Source: Alginatibacterium sediminis (GTDB lineage Bacteria > Pseudomonadota > Gammaproteobacteria > Enterobacterales > Celerinatantimonadaceae). Taken from it: a stretch of 64,000 nt of DNA. The notes under the pieces were generated by a model. That model was not told the DNA's origin. It saw only the letters and a list, made by a program, of their open reading frames with translations, and made no database searches. This document shows positions 38,535 through 47,996 of the stretch, piece after piece (within the stretch, counting starts at the first letter, position 1; each line of letters opens with the position of its first letter). The stretch lies in the NCBI RefSeq assembly GCF_003610775.1, contig NZ_RAQO01000005.1:1-64000 (forward strand), in the 5' to 3' direction. A program made the position numbers and the translations under genes.

Positions 38535-40439
38535 ATGAGCGAAAACTATAATTCGGAATCGATTGAAGTTCTCAGTGGATTAGAGCCAGTTCAACGTCGA
38601 CCTGGCATGTACACCGATACCACGCGTCCAAACCACCTTGCACAAGAAGTCATTGATAATAGTGTCGATGAAGCGCTAGCTGGCCACGCAACCAGCATCG
38701 TGGTCACTTTATATGAAGATCAATCCATAGAAGTCACCGATGATGGTCGTGGTATGCCAACCGATATCCACTCTGAAGAGAAAGTATCGGGTGTTGAATT
38801 GATCCTGACTCGACTGCATGCCGGTGGTAAGTTTTCGAATGACAATTATCAGTTTTCAGGAGGCTTACACGGCGTAGGCATCTCGGTGGTTAACGCGCTT
38901 TCCAGTCGTGTTGAAGTGAGTGTGAGGCGTGATAGTAAAGTCTTTGAAATAGCCTTTGAGCATGGCGCTAAAGTTGAAGAACTTCGAGAAGTGGGGACGG
39001 TTGGTAAGCGTAATACCGGTACTAAAGTTCGCTTTTGGCCGACCCCTAGTTATTTTGATAGTCCTCGTTTTAGTGTTACCCGCTTACGTCACTTGTTGCG
39101 TGCCAAGGCCGTTTTATGTCCAGGCCTTAACATCAAATTTCATGACAAAGTTAACCGACATACTGATGAATGGTGTTATCAAGAAGGTTTGCAAGATTAT
39201 CTAAGTCAGTCAGTACTTGATTGGGTTACCTTACCGGCTAAGCCATTCTCCGGCTCCTTAAGTGCAAATAATGAAGCGGTCGATTGGGCCGTGATTTGGA
39301 TGCCGGAAGGGGGAGAAAGTGTTACTGAGAGCTATGTAAACTTAATCCCAACACCTTCGGGTGGTACTCATGTAAATGGTCTTCGCCAAGGGCTACTTGA
39401 TGCGATGCGCGAATTTTGTGAATTTAGAAGCATATTGCCTCGCGGAGTTAAAATATCCCCGGAAGATATTTGGGACCGCTGTAGCTATATTCTGTCAGTT
39501 AAAATGCAAGATCCACAATTTGCGGGTCAAATTAAAGAGCGTTTATCGTCGCGTCAAAGTGCAGCATTTGTTTCGGGCGTCGTTAAGGACTCATTTAGCT
39601 TGTGGCTAAATAGTAATACCGAGCTTGCCTTAGAATTAGCTCAAATGTGTATCGATAACGCGCAACGACGCTTACGTCAGCGAAAAAAAGTCGTCAGAAA
39701 GAAAGTTACTTCTGGTCCTGCTTTGCCTGGGAAGCTTACTGATTGTTCAAGCCAAGACCCTAGCGCAGGTGAACTGTTCTTGGTGGAAGGTGATTCTGCC
39801 GGCGGTAGTGCCAAACAAGCTCGAGAGCGTGAATTTCAAGCGATATTACCGTTGCGAGGTAAAATTTTAAATACTTGGGAAGTCGATGCGAGTGATGTTT
39901 TAGCTTCGCAAGAAGTGCACAATATTTCTATAGCGATGGGAATTGACCCTGATAGCGATGATATTAGTGGTTTGCGCTACGGGAAAATTTGTATTTTGGC
40001 GGATGCTGACTCAGATGGTCTGCATATCGCAACCCTTTTGTGTGCTCTGTTTGTGAAGCATTTTCGCACCTTGGTTGAGCGCGGGCATATCTATGTTGCA
40101 ATGCCGCCTTTGTATCGTATTGATATTGGTAAAGAAGTTTATTACGCGTTGGATGATGCAGAGAAACAAGGGGTGCTGGATCGCATTGAAGCTGAGAAAA
40201 AACGCGGAAAAGTCAACGTCCAACGCTTTAAAGGTTTGGGCGAAATGAATCCGATCCAGCTGCGTGAAACAACGATGGACCCAAATACTCGTCGACTCGT
40301 GCAGCTTACCATTGATAATCCTGAAGCGACTGACGCCATCATGGATATGTTGCTTGCTAAAAAACGAGCATCAGAGCGTAAAACTTGGCTTGAGGAAAAA
40401 GGTGATCGAGCCGACGACATGGTGGTAGAGGAACTTTGA
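38535..40439 (+). CDS. parE: DNA topoisomerase IV subunit B
   Basis: ParE is the ATPase subunit of topoisomerase IV, which decatenates daughter chromosomes. The 634-residue protein has the GHKL ATPase motifs (EVIDNSVDEALAGH, VTDDGRGMPTD, GGLHGVGISVVNAL) and transducer domain. The Toprim domain has VEGDSAGGSAKQAREREFQ and LADADSDGLHIATLL. The end, FKGLGEMNPIQLRETTMDP, is typical of ParE rather than GyrB. Its stop overlaps the start of the next gene. Confidence 0.96.
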   Translation: MSENYNSESIEVLSGLEPVQRRPGMYTDTTRPNHLAQEVIDNSVDEALAGHATSIVVTLYEDQSIEVTDDGRGMPTDIHSEEKVSGVELILTRLHAGGKFSNDNYQFSGGLHGVGISVVNALSSRVEVSVRRDSKVFEIAFEHGAKVEELREVGTVGKRNTGTKVRFWPTPSYFDSPRFSVTRLRHLLRAKAVLCPGLNIKFHDKVNRHTDEWCYQEGLQDYLSQSVLDWVTLPAKPFSGSLSANNEAVDWAVIWMPEGGESVTESYVNLIPTPSGGTHVNGLRQGLLDAMREFCEFRSILPRGVKISPEDIWDRCSYILSVKMQDPQFAGQIKERLSSRQSAAFVSGVVKDSFSLWLNSNTELALELAQMCIDNAQRRLRQRKKVVRKKVTSGPALPGKLTDCSSQDPSAGELFLVEGDSAGGSAKQAREREFQAILPLRGKILNTWEVDASDVLASQEVHNISIAMGIDPDSDDISGLRYGKICILADADSDGLHIATLLCALFVKHFRTLVERGHIYVAMPPLYRIDIGKEVYYALDDAEKQGVLDRIEAEKKRGKVNVQRFKGLGEMNPIQLRETTMDPNTRRLVQLTIDNPEATDAIMDMLLAKKRASERKTWLEEKGDRADDMVVEEL

Positions 40440-42859
40440 AAAGCCAAGCGCGTCGTTTCAGATTAACGGTAGTAAACCAAGTTCTATTTGTTCTTGGTTT
40501 GGTTTTACTTATTGGATTGGCGGGCTTGGTTAATCTTAACGAGCGCAATTTTGACAACTTTGCGCAAGAAGAACAGCAATTCTCCTATCTTAACTATGAG
40601 CGTCAACTCGGCGAGTTTGTCGAAGAAACCATGGATTACTTGCGTGTTAGCGCTCGCTCACATTTAGCGCAAGTGGATTTCAATCATCAAGCTGATGATC
40701 GCAAATTGATTAATTATTGGCGCAACTTATACATCTATAGTCATTTGCCAATCTTAGGAGCGGAGTTTTTCGAGGAATCTCAAGAGGTAGACCAGCATCG
40801 CCACCGCTTTGGTTACTCAAAAATTAGTGAGCGAGCAAAAAAAGTTTTACTGCAAAATACAGAAGAACAAAGCTGGGTTGTCGATTGTAATCCCCATTGT
40901 ATAGTTTATTTCACGGTTACGGTGGAGCGTTTGAATCGCCCGTCGCTGCAAGCGTTTTATGGGCTTGATGCTGGCCGTTTCCTAAACGCCTTCCCTTTAG
41001 ATTTGGATTCGCATCATATTGCTATTAGCCCCGATGAGAATGGTAACTATCACGCCGTTTACGCTTCAGAAGCAATAAAAGGGAATGTTGAAAAAATTCT
41101 GGAGCTGGTCAAAGACTATGACTTAAATCAAAACCTGCATCATATTGATTACAGCGGCCGCAATTTCGAATTTAGGGTGTCTGATGTTGGTATGCAGTCG
41201 AGCCCTGTTTATCTGATTAAAATCAGTGATATCACCAAGCGATTAGCAAAGATAGAGTCGATTCGTCAAAAAAACTCCTGGTACAGTGTCTTAATTATCA
41301 GTCTGAGCTTGTTTGCTTCCTTAATTATTTTACGAACTCTGCTGCGTCGTGTCAGCCGCACAATTCGCTTACTACCTTTGTTAGCCCACTCTAACTTTGA
41401 ACGATTTCGACAACGTATGGCTTTGCAAAACCGGCGCTGGTTTCATGATGAAAGCGATGATATTGGTCGAGCCTTAAAGCGTTTATCACACCAACTAGAA
41501 AATTATGAGTCAGACCTTAAAGGACGCGCTTTAGAGTTAGAATGGACCGCTAACTATGACGCTCTGACTGAACTACCCAATCGTAATTTTGTGGCCCACA
41601 CTTTGCAAAAAAGATTAATTACCAATGAGCACGGTGCTTTGTTGTTAGTTGATATCGATAACTTTAAATATGTGAATGACATTAGTGGTCATGACGTTGG
41701 GGATGAGCTATTAATTAAGTTGGCCGAACAAATCAAAAAAATAGTTGCAAGCGACCATTTGGTAGCACGTTTAAGCTCTGATGAATTCTTGATTTTCGGA
41801 CCTGATTTAAGTATTCGACATGCCCAAGTTTTAGGGCAGCGTATTAATGTTATGGCAAATCAATTGCGAGTCGCGGGCTCTGGAATTATTCATAATCCAA
41901 CGGTGAGTGTTGGTATTGCTGTTGCTCCTGAGCACGGAGAACGCTATGAAGACTTGATGACCGCTTTAGATTTATGCATACAAGAAGCCAAAAATCGCGG
42001 TAAAAACTGTGTGGTGACTTATCAACAAGACTTGCGCGGCGAAGACTTTAAACAGCAGCATTATTGGTTAGAAAAAGCAAAAACAGCCATTGGGGAGCAG
42101 CAGTTAGAGCTGTTTTACCAACCTATTTTGAACAACAATAGCCAAATGGTTCAGCACTACGAGGTGTTACTGCGAGTGCGCGATTCAAGTGGAGGCTTGC
42201 AAAGTGCCTACCCGCTAATTTTAGCAGCTGAGCAGCACGGCCTGATTGAAGCAATTGATCGTTATGTAGTCCAATGCGCGTTAACGCAACTTGAAAGTAA
42301 CATGGCACACGGGCATTTATGTCGTTTAGCGGTAAATCTTTCTGGCCGATCGTTTTGTAGTGAGGATCTTATTTCATCGATTGTGCATGAGATAAAAATG
42401 CGTAAAGTAGATGCCAGCTATATTATCTTCGAAATCACCGAAAGTGCTGCGTTGAGCGACCTCGAATTGGCTCAGAAACATATACAGGCCTTAAAAGAGT
42501 TAGGTTGCCAGTTAGCGCTCGATGACTTTGGTGTTGGCTACTCTTCGTTCCACTCTTTGAGTCGTCTTTCTTTTGATTTCATTAAAATAGATGGCTCCTT
42601 TGTACGCGATATTGAACACAATCCAAATCACCAAGTCTTTGTTCGAGCGTTGGTCGATATTGCCAAACAATTGGGCTATCAAACGATTGCTGAGTTTGTT
42701 GAAACACAAAACATACAACAAGCAACGATAGACCTTGGCGTCGACTTTTCGCAGGGTTACCACATCGGTAAACCTGCACCAGCTTCGCAATACTGGCAAA
42801 TAGACCGAACCGCCGAAGTGTTATTACTTTCTAAAGATCAGGAATCCAGCTATGAATGA
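40436..42859 (+). CDS. membrane GGDEF-EAL protein, likely cyclic-di-GMP phosphodiesterase
   Basis: This 807-residue protein has a transmembrane segment at about residues 14-31, a periplasmic sensor region to about 280, and a second transmembrane segment ([18 protein letters not shown]). A linker leads to a GGDEF domain and an EAL domain. The GGDEF signature reads SSDEF (near 449), so diguanylate cyclase activity is probably lost. The EAL domain keeps YEVLLRV for the E-x-L motif, [44 protein letters not shown] and SQGYHIGKP, the residues needed for c-di-GMP hydrolysis. It starts with TTG at 40436 behind GAGGAA, overlapping parE by 4 bases, and overlaps parC by 8 bases. Confidence 0.9.
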   Translation: MKSQARRFRLTVVNQVLFVLGLVLLIGLAGLVNLNERNFDNFAQEEQQFSYLNYERQLGEFVEETMDYLRVSARSHLAQVDFNHQADDRKLINYWRNLYIYSHLPILGAEFFEESQEVDQHRHRFGYSKISERAKKVLLQNTEEQSWVVDCNPHCIVYFTVTVERLNRPSLQAFYGLDAGRFLNAFPLDLDSHHIAISPDENGNYHAVYASEAIKGNVEKILELVKDYDLNQNLHHIDYSGRNFEFRVSDVGMQSSPVYLIKISDITKRLAKIESIRQKNSWYSVLIISLSLFASLIILRTLLRRVSRTIRLLPLLAHSNFERFRQRMALQNRRWFHDESDDIGRALKRLSHQLENYESDLKGRALELEWTANYDALTELPNRNFVAHTLQKRLITNEHGALLLVDIDNFKYVNDISGHDVGDELLIKLAEQIKKIVASDHLVARLSSDEFLIFGPDLSIRHAQVLGQRINVMANQLRVAGSGIIHNPTVSVGIAVAPEHGERYEDLMTALDLCIQEAKNRGKNCVVTYQQDLRGEDFKQQHYWLEKAKTAIGEQQLELFYQPILNNNSQMVQHYEVLLRVRDSSGGLQSAYPLILAAEQHGLIEAIDRYVVQCALTQLESNMAHGHLCRLAVNLSGRSFCSEDLISSIVHEIKMRKVDASYIIFEITESAALSDLELAQKHIQALKELGCQLALDDFGVGYSSFHSLSRLSFDFIKIDGSFVRDIEHNPNHQVFVRALVDIAKQLGYQTIAEFVETQNIQQATIDLGVDFSQGYHIGKPAPASQYWQIDRTAEVLLLSKDQESSYE

Positions 42860-45134
42860 TGCTGAGCTAAGCCTTGAGGGCATTGAGCGTCAACCGCTAG
42901 AGCAATTTACCGAGCAGGCGTATTTGAATTATTCAATGTACGTCATCATGGACCGTGCCTTACCTCACATTGGTGATGGCCTTAAGCCGGTACAGCGCCG
43001 AATTATCTATGCAATGTCTGAACTTGGACTGTCGGCGAATGCCAAGTACAAAAAATCAGCGCGTACCGTAGGAGACGTACTTGGTAAGTACCATCCCCAC
43101 GGTGATTCGGCGTGTTATGAAGCGATGGTGTTAATGGCACAACCTTTTTCTTATCGTCACCCATTGGTTGACGGTCAAGGAAACTGGGGAGCACCCGATG
43201 ACCCTAAATCATTCGCTGCAATGCGTTACACCGAAGCTAAGTTGTCGAAATTCTCAGAAGTGCTACTCAGCGAAATTGCACAAGGGACGGTTGATTGGGG
43301 ACCAAACTTCGATGGCACTATGAAGGAACCTCTAACCTTACCGGCGCGTTTGCCGCATATTTTACTAAATGGCGTCACCGGTATTGCAGTCGGTATGGCG
43401 ACTGACATTCCTCCGCATAATGTCTACGAAGTTGCTAACGCTTGTGCTCATCTGCTTGATAATCCAAAAGCAACAGACCAGGACATATTTGAGTTTATTG
43501 ATGGCCCTGATTATCCAACTGAAGCTGAAATAATTACCCCTAAACGTGATATTCACAAAATATATACCACGGGTAAGGGCAGCATAAAAATGCGCGCAGT
43601 ATTTCATACTGAAGAGGGTGATATTGTCATCACCGCGCTGCCGCATCAAACCTCCGGGGCTAAGATATTAGAGCAAGTTGCCGGACAAATGCAGGCCAAA
43701 AAGTTGCCGATGGTTGCTGATCTGCGCGATGAGTCGGATCACGAGAATCCAACTCGAATCGTAATTATTCCTCGTTCTAATCGAGTTGATGTTGACCAGC
43801 TAATGAATCACCTGTTTGCATCAACGGATTTAGAGCGCAGTTTTCGAGTCAATCTAAATATGATTGGCCTCGATAATCGGCCCAAAGTTAAAACCCTACG
43901 CACTATTTTGCAAGAATGGTTGGTCTACCGTGTCAATGTTGTACGTCGTCGCCTGCAGTTCCGCCTCGACAAGGTTCTGGACCGACTGCACATCCTCGAA
44001 GGCTTGCTGATAGCCTTTTTGAATATTGACGAAATCATTGAGATAATTCGTAGCAATGACGAGCCAAAACAAGCGCTGATGGAGCGCTTTAATCTCAGTC
44101 AACGTCAAGCCGAAGCTATTCTTGAAATCAAACTGCGTCAGTTGGCCAAACTCGAAGAGATTAAGATACGTGGCGAACTTGACGAGCTTGCCTTAGAAAG
44201 AGACAAGCTAGAAAAACTATTGTCGAGCTATCGCAGACTGAACACTTTGGTTAAAAAAGAAATCCTTGCCGATGCTCAAAGTTATGGAGACCCGCGTCGC
44301 TCTCCTATCATCGAACGCGAAGAAGCTAAGGCCTTAAGTGACAAAGACCTTATGCCTAACGAAGCGATTACGGTTGTACTCTCGCAAAAAGGTTGGGCCC
44401 GAGCGGCAAAAGGCCATGACATAGAAGCGAGTAGTCTTAATTATAAAGCGGGAGACGGTTTTTGCTCTGAAGCTAAAGGTCGAAGTAATGAGTCTGCAGT
44501 GTTTATCGACTCTAGCGGACGAGCGTTCGCATTAGATAGCCATACGCTGCCTTCAGCGCGTAGCCAGGGTGAACCTTTAACCACACGTTTTAATCCAGCA
44601 CCTGGCGCTGAGTTCTTGCATGTCACAATGGCAGACGATCAGCAACAATTCTTACTGTGTAGCGATGCAGGCTATGGTTTTATAACCCAGTTCTCAGACA
44701 TGATTAGTAAGAATCGCAACGGTAAGGCCTTACTCAATTTACCCGAAGCTGCAAAAGTCATGACCCCCATCCCCTTGCAAAGTCGTGAAGACTTTTGTTT
44801 GTCGATTACCAACGAAGGGCGAATGCTCATCTTTGGTCTCGATAGCCTACCAGTCTTAAGTAAAGGTAAAGGGAATAAATTAATCAGTATTCCAAGCGCG
44901 CGACTGAAGTCCCGAGAAGAGTTTGTAGTGATTGTAAGCGTGATCAAAACTGATAGTGATGTAACGATTCACGCGGGTAAGCGCAAACTAACGCTAAAAG
45001 CCAATGATTTACTGCACTATCACGGCGAACGTGGGCGTCGGGGAAATAAATTGCCTCGCGGTCTACAACGTGTTGACCGAATTGAAGTTGATTTAGGTAA
45101 AGCACAGCTCGATGGTGAGCCTGTAGTCGAGTAG
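42852..45134 (+). CDS. parC: DNA topoisomerase IV subunit A
   Basis: ParC is the DNA-cleaving subunit of topoisomerase IV. The 760-residue protein has the quinolone-determining region [15 protein letters not shown], the catalytic tyrosine at 126 ([11 protein letters not shown]), and [30 protein letters not shown] coiled-coil region follows, then a shorter C-terminal beta-pinwheel without the GyrA box, as expected of ParC. It starts inside the 3' end of the GGDEF-EAL gene. Confidence 0.96.
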   Translation: MNDAELSLEGIERQPLEQFTEQAYLNYSMYVIMDRALPHIGDGLKPVQRRIIYAMSELGLSANAKYKKSARTVGDVLGKYHPHGDSACYEAMVLMAQPFSYRHPLVDGQGNWGAPDDPKSFAAMRYTEAKLSKFSEVLLSEIAQGTVDWGPNFDGTMKEPLTLPARLPHILLNGVTGIAVGMATDIPPHNVYEVANACAHLLDNPKATDQDIFEFIDGPDYPTEAEIITPKRDIHKIYTTGKGSIKMRAVFHTEEGDIVITALPHQTSGAKILEQVAGQMQAKKLPMVADLRDESDHENPTRIVIIPRSNRVDVDQLMNHLFASTDLERSFRVNLNMIGLDNRPKVKTLRTILQEWLVYRVNVVRRRLQFRLDKVLDRLHILEGLLIAFLNIDEIIEIIRSNDEPKQALMERFNLSQRQAEAILEIKLRQLAKLEEIKIRGELDELALERDKLEKLLSSYRRLNTLVKKEILADAQSYGDPRRSPIIEREEAKALSDKDLMPNEAITVVLSQKGWARAAKGHDIEASSLNYKAGDGFCSEAKGRSNESAVFIDSSGRAFALDSHTLPSARSQGEPLTTRFNPAPGAEFLHVTMADDQQQFLLCSDAGYGFITQFSDMISKNRNGKALLNLPEAAKVMTPIPLQSREDFCLSITNEGRMLIFGLDSLPVLSKGKGNKLISIPSARLKSREEFVVIVSVIKTDSDVTIHAGKRKLTLKANDLLHYHGERGRRGNKLPRGLQRVDRIEVDLGKAQLDGEPVVE

Positions 45135-45196
45135 CGTAAACTGATGGCGTATAGGGCTGTGCGCCGTCACTAATTTGCTTGATTCGCTATGTCGAC

Positions 45197-45225
45197 TTGC
45201 TGCGCTAAAATAGCATCTGTATACT
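45197..45225 (+). promoter_or_regulatory. candidate plsC promoter
   Basis: TTGCTG (45197-45202) and TATACT (45220-45225) are 17 bases apart, 30 bases before plsC. The -10 matches consensus at five of six positions. Confidence 0.55.
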
Positions 45226-45255
45226 GCGCGCTCAGTCATTGGCGGTAGAGGGTTT

Positions 45256-46035
45256 ATGTTAGCGCTAGCTCGTATAGTTTGGTTTATCATTTTGATTGTG
45301 GTTTTGTTCCCAATCGGCATGATTTATTGTTGTTTCAAGCCTCGACACCGTTCTTTAGTTAACGTTATTGGGCATGGCATTGCTCGTACTGGAAAATTTC
45401 TGGGACTCGAAGTAGAACTTCGCTATCAAGGAAGCAAAGACCTACCGGAGCCTGCAGTGTGGATCGCCAATCACCAAAGCAGCATGGATTTATTTACGCT
45501 TCCTTTTGCACTGCGAGATGGGGTGGTTTCTATCGGCAAAAAGAGTCTTATCTGGATCCCATTTTTTGGGCTCATATATTGGATAACCGGTAACATTCTA
45601 ATAGACCGGGACAAACGCAGTCGCAGCGTACAAACCCTTAAAGAAGCAGCAAAACAAATTAAAGAACGTAATTTGTCGGTGTGGATGTTTCCGGAAGGAA
45701 CGAGAAGTTATGGCCGCGGTTTATTGCCTTTTAAAACTGGTGCATTCCACCTTAGCCGTCAGGCGAACGTTCCTGTTGTTCCTATCTTTTGTTCATCAAC
45801 GCATCAGCAGATAAAGTTAAATCGCTGGAACAACGGTAAAGTGATCGTTGAAGTCGGAGAAACCATTGCCGCCCAGCATTGGGACCAAAATGAAATCCGA
45901 CAGAACATTAAACAGGTGCATCAAGTGATGCAACAACGCGTTTATGAGTTAACCCTCGAAGCGCGCGGCCAAGCTTTTGACTACACTGAGTACCAAGCGA
46001 GTTTAGAGCAGCCTATGCAAGAGGAACAAGCATGA
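45256..46035 (+). CDS. plsC: 1-acyl-sn-glycerol-3-phosphate acyltransferase
   Basis: PlsC acylates lysophosphatidate to phosphatidate. The 259-residue protein has an N-terminal hydrophobic anchor (residues 4-25), the catalytic HX4D at His73-Asp78 (NHQSSMD), GNILIDRDKRS, MFPEGTRSYGRGLLPFKTGAF and PVVPIF, the four acyltransferase motifs. A gene of this type follows parC in enterics too. Its stop overlaps the ATG of rraB by 4 bases. Confidence 0.93.
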   Translation: MLALARIVWFIILIVVLFPIGMIYCCFKPRHRSLVNVIGHGIARTGKFLGLEVELRYQGSKDLPEPAVWIANHQSSMDLFTLPFALRDGVVSIGKKSLIWIPFFGLIYWITGNILIDRDKRSRSVQTLKEAAKQIKERNLSVWMFPEGTRSYGRGLLPFKTGAFHLSRQANVPVVPIFCSSTHQQIKLNRWNNGKVIVEVGETIAAQHWDQNEIRQNIKQVHQVMQQRVYELTLEARGQAFDYTEYQASLEQPMQEEQA

Positions 46036-46433
46036 ACGTTGAACAAATAATTGCCCAATGGCAAGATGAAACTGACCATATTATTAGTGAATTACTTGAA
46101 GATGGAAGCGATCCTGATGCAAGTTATAATGTCGAGCATCATATTGCCGGGCGTGACTTTACCAAGCTAGAAAAAGCAGCTGTTGATGCCTTCAAGGCAG
46201 GCTTTGAAGTGAGTGACGCTGAAGAATTAGAGCTAGACGATGGCGGCCTCATTATGTGCTTCGATGTACTTACTGAACGTGAGTTAAAAGCTGAGCAGAT
46301 AAAGGCCGACGTTGCACTTTTAGCCAAGATAGCAGATAAACACCAATTGATTTATGACGGTTGGGGTACTTATTTTGAGCCTCAAGATGGCGACGAAATC
46401 GAAGGTGAAGTTTACGATGAAGACAACGATTAG
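46032..46433 (+). CDS. rraB: ribonuclease E inhibitor RraB
   Basis: RraB binds RNase E and changes which transcripts it cleaves. The 133-residue acidic protein shows the family pattern: ELLEDGSDPDASYNVEHH, FTKLEKAAVDAF, LIMCFDVLTE, and YDGWGTYFE followed by a Glu/Asp-rich tail. It is translationally coupled to plsC and ends at an intrinsic terminator. Confidence 0.9.
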   Translation: MNVEQIIAQWQDETDHIISELLEDGSDPDASYNVEHHIAGRDFTKLEKAAVDAFKAGFEVSDAEELELDDGGLIMCFDVLTERELKAEQIKADVALLAKIADKHQLIYDGWGTYFEPQDGDEIEGEVYDEDND

Positions 46434-46469
46434 TCTTTTTTATTAGCTTACAACTTTAGTGTTTGAACC

Positions 46470-46506
46470 AAAAAGGTCAATGCTTTTAGAGCATTGGCCT
46501 TTTTTC
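46470..46506 (+). terminator. intrinsic terminator after rraB
   Basis: A long stem with one G-T pair (AAAAAGGTCAATGCT / AGCATTGGCCTTTTT, loop of five) ends in a T-run at 46500-46505. Confidence 0.88.
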
Positions 46507-46565
46507 TAGTTATGCACCGCTAGAAACGCTTGACACATAGCATGAATTTAGTAGGATACGCGCCC

Positions 46566-46600
46566 TTGGGTTCTCTTACCCCATTTGCCAAAAAGAAGGA
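46566..46600 (+). promoter_or_regulatory. preQ1-I riboswitch, translational type
   Basis: The leader shows the small H-type pseudoknot of the preQ1-I class. P1 is TGGG (46567-46570) with CCCA (46580-46583). An extra C at 46579 is in place for the ligand-pairing cytosine. A U-rich stretch and an A-rich stretch (46590-46594) follow. The last segment, AAGAAGGA (46593-46600), is the ribosome site of yhhQ seven bases before its ATG. The pyrimidine loop TTCTCTT (46571-46577) can pair with it. The layout closely follows the Thermoanaerobacter tengcongensis preQ1 aptamer (CTGGG...ACCCCAG...AAAACAAGG). Ligand binding should hide the ribosome site. Confidence 0.8.
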
Positions 46601-46607
46601 CAACTCA

Positions 46608-47267
46608 ATGTTGACTCAGTTTGATGATAAGGCCCGCCGTAGCCTGCTAATTTTAGCCTTACTGCATATCGTAACCATTGCCGCAAGTAACTATTTTGTA
46701 CAAATACCTTTTACCATATTTGGATTCCATACGACTTGGGGCGCATTTACTTTCCCGTTTATCTTTTTAGCGACCGACTTAACGGTGCGTACCTTCGGTG
46801 CAAAACCCGCTAGACGAATCGTTTTCTATTCAATGTTTCCTGCCTTGATTGTGTCCTATGTTGTGTCGGTCATGTTTTACGAAGGTAGCTTTGTTGGAAT
46901 TAGCGGATTAGGTGAGCTTAATATATTCGTAGCGCGTATAGCGTTCGCGAGCTTTGCTGCATATGTGATTGGACAGTTGCTCGATGTAAAAGTTTTTGAC
47001 CGTTTACGTAAGCTTCCACAGTGGTGGGCAGCGCCAGCAGCATCAAGCTTTATAGGTAATGCGGTGGATACCTTAGTTTTCTTCTCAATAGCTTTCTACA
47101 TGAGTTCAGACCCATTCATGGCAGAACATTGGACTGAGATCGCTTTCGTCGATTACTTGTTTAAAGTTGTGATTAATCTTGCTTTGTTTGTTCCGCTTTA
47201 CGGAATGTTGCTGCGATTTATCAGTAAACGCCTGGATTTGAGTAACAATCAGGCACTGAATGTTTAA
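46608..47267 (+). CDS. yhhQ: queuosine precursor transporter YhhQ
   Basis: YhhQ/QPTR proteins import queuosine precursors (preQ0/preQ1). The 219-residue membrane protein has about six hydrophobic segments and the VUT/COG1738 features FTFPFIFLATDLTVRTFG, ARRIVF, and WWAAPAASSFIGNAVDTLVFFSIAF. I chose the ATG at 46608, directly after the AAGAAGGA ribosome site. A frame open from 46530 would translate the riboswitch and is rejected. It is a single-gene transcript between two terminators. Confidence 0.92.
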   Translation: MLTQFDDKARRSLLILALLHIVTIAASNYFVQIPFTIFGFHTTWGAFTFPFIFLATDLTVRTFGAKPARRIVFYSMFPALIVSYVVSVMFYEGSFVGISGLGELNIFVARIAFASFAAYVIGQLLDVKVFDRLRKLPQWWAAPAASSFIGNAVDTLVFFSIAFYMSSDPFMAEHWTEIAFVDYLFKVVINLALFVPLYGMLLRFISKRLDLSNNQALNV

Positions 47268-47289
47268 ACCAATTTAGTCACTTGAAAAT

Positions 47290-47316
47290 AAAACGGACCT
47301 TTTTTGGTCCGTTTTT
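47290..47316 (+). terminator. intrinsic terminator after yhhQ
   Basis: AAAACGGACC (47290-47299), six-base T loop, GGTCCGTTTT (47306-47315). The T-run runs into the ECF promoter that follows. Confidence 0.87.
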
Positions 47317-47341
47317 GATCCAATGCTTCAGGCGACGCGTA
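47316..47341 (+). promoter_or_regulatory. ECF11 (RpoE/ChrR)-type promoter
   Basis: TGATCC (47316-47321), 16 bases, CGTA (47338-47341). This is the pattern known for the sigma-E/ChrR singlet-oxygen system of Rhodobacter and other ECF11 sigma factors (TGATC, about 17 bases, CGTA). Its place just before an ECF sigma/ChrR pair suggests autoregulation. The start site should fall near 47349. Confidence 0.7.
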
Positions 47342-47432
47342 ATAACACCAAACCCCTTGCAAGTTCAAAGTTGTAGATGCGATGATAGCTTTACCACACA
47401 CCGGACGCGTGATGAAGGCGACGAACTTAAAT

Positions 47433-47996
47433 ATGAGTTCAGCAAAACAAGAACCATTAGATGATTGGCTGCAAGCTGTCGGTTCGATAGCGTGCCAACA
47501 AAGTTATGCAAAACTTTTCAAAGCCGTTTCAGGACGTGTTTATGCTTTTTTGCTTAAGCAGCAAAACGATCCGAGTATGGCTGGTGAAGTTTTACAAGAA
47601 ACCATGCTCAAGGTATGGCAGAAAGCGGCGCTGTATGACGCGAGCAAAGGCACTGCTATAACCTGGATCTATTCGGTTGCTCGTAATACTCGCTACGATT
47701 ATTTACGCCGAAATAAACATCAAAGCCAATGGTTCAGCGCTGACGACATATGGTCTCAAATCGAACCAGAAAAAGACGGTATCGATGAACAGTTCGAGCC
47801 TATTGTTGCTGAGCAAATGAGTCATTTAATCGACAAATTACCCGAGCTACAAAGCGACGTAGTACGTAGAGTTTACTTGCATGGGCAAGCTCAACAAGAA
47901 GTCGCAGACGAAGTCGGAGTGCCGCTAGGCACTGTTAAAAGTCGTTTGCGTTTAGGCCTTCGCCGTTTACGGGAGATGCTCGATGAAGAAATGTAA
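47433..47996 (+). CDS. rpoE: ECF sigma factor of the ChrR-controlled (ECF11) group
   Basis: This is an extracytoplasmic-function sigma factor, probably for the singlet-oxygen or photo-oxidative response. The start is uncertain: ATGs at 47382, 47412 and 47433 are in frame and none has a good ribosome site. 47433 gives 187 residues and the normal distance to region 2. Region 2 shows AGEVLQETMLKVWQKA, GTAITWIYSVARNTRYDYLRR. Region 4 has LPELQSDVVRRVYLHG and the helix-turn-helix QEVADEVGVPLGTVKSRLRLGLRRLR. It overlaps chrR by 14 bases, the usual sigma/anti-sigma coupling. It is not the E. coli-type envelope-stress RpoE, which would be followed by rseA. Confidence 0.88.
   Translation: MSSAKQEPLDDWLQAVGSIACQQSYAKLFKAVSGRVYAFLLKQQNDPSMAGEVLQETMLKVWQKAALYDASKGTAITWIYSVARNTRYDYLRRNKHQSQWFSADDIWSQIEPEKDGIDEQFEPIVAEQMSHLIDKLPELQSDVVRRVYLHGQAQQEVADEVGVPLGTVKSRLRLGLRRLREMLDEEM

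Noticed and set aside
46530-46607. N-terminal extension of yhhQ
   Set aside because: It would translate the preQ1 aptamer. The ATG at 46608 has an ideal ribosome site and starts where the membrane protein family starts.
47282-47464. Short open frame over the yhhQ terminator and ECF promoter
   Set aside because: It consists of regulatory DNA read in a chance frame.
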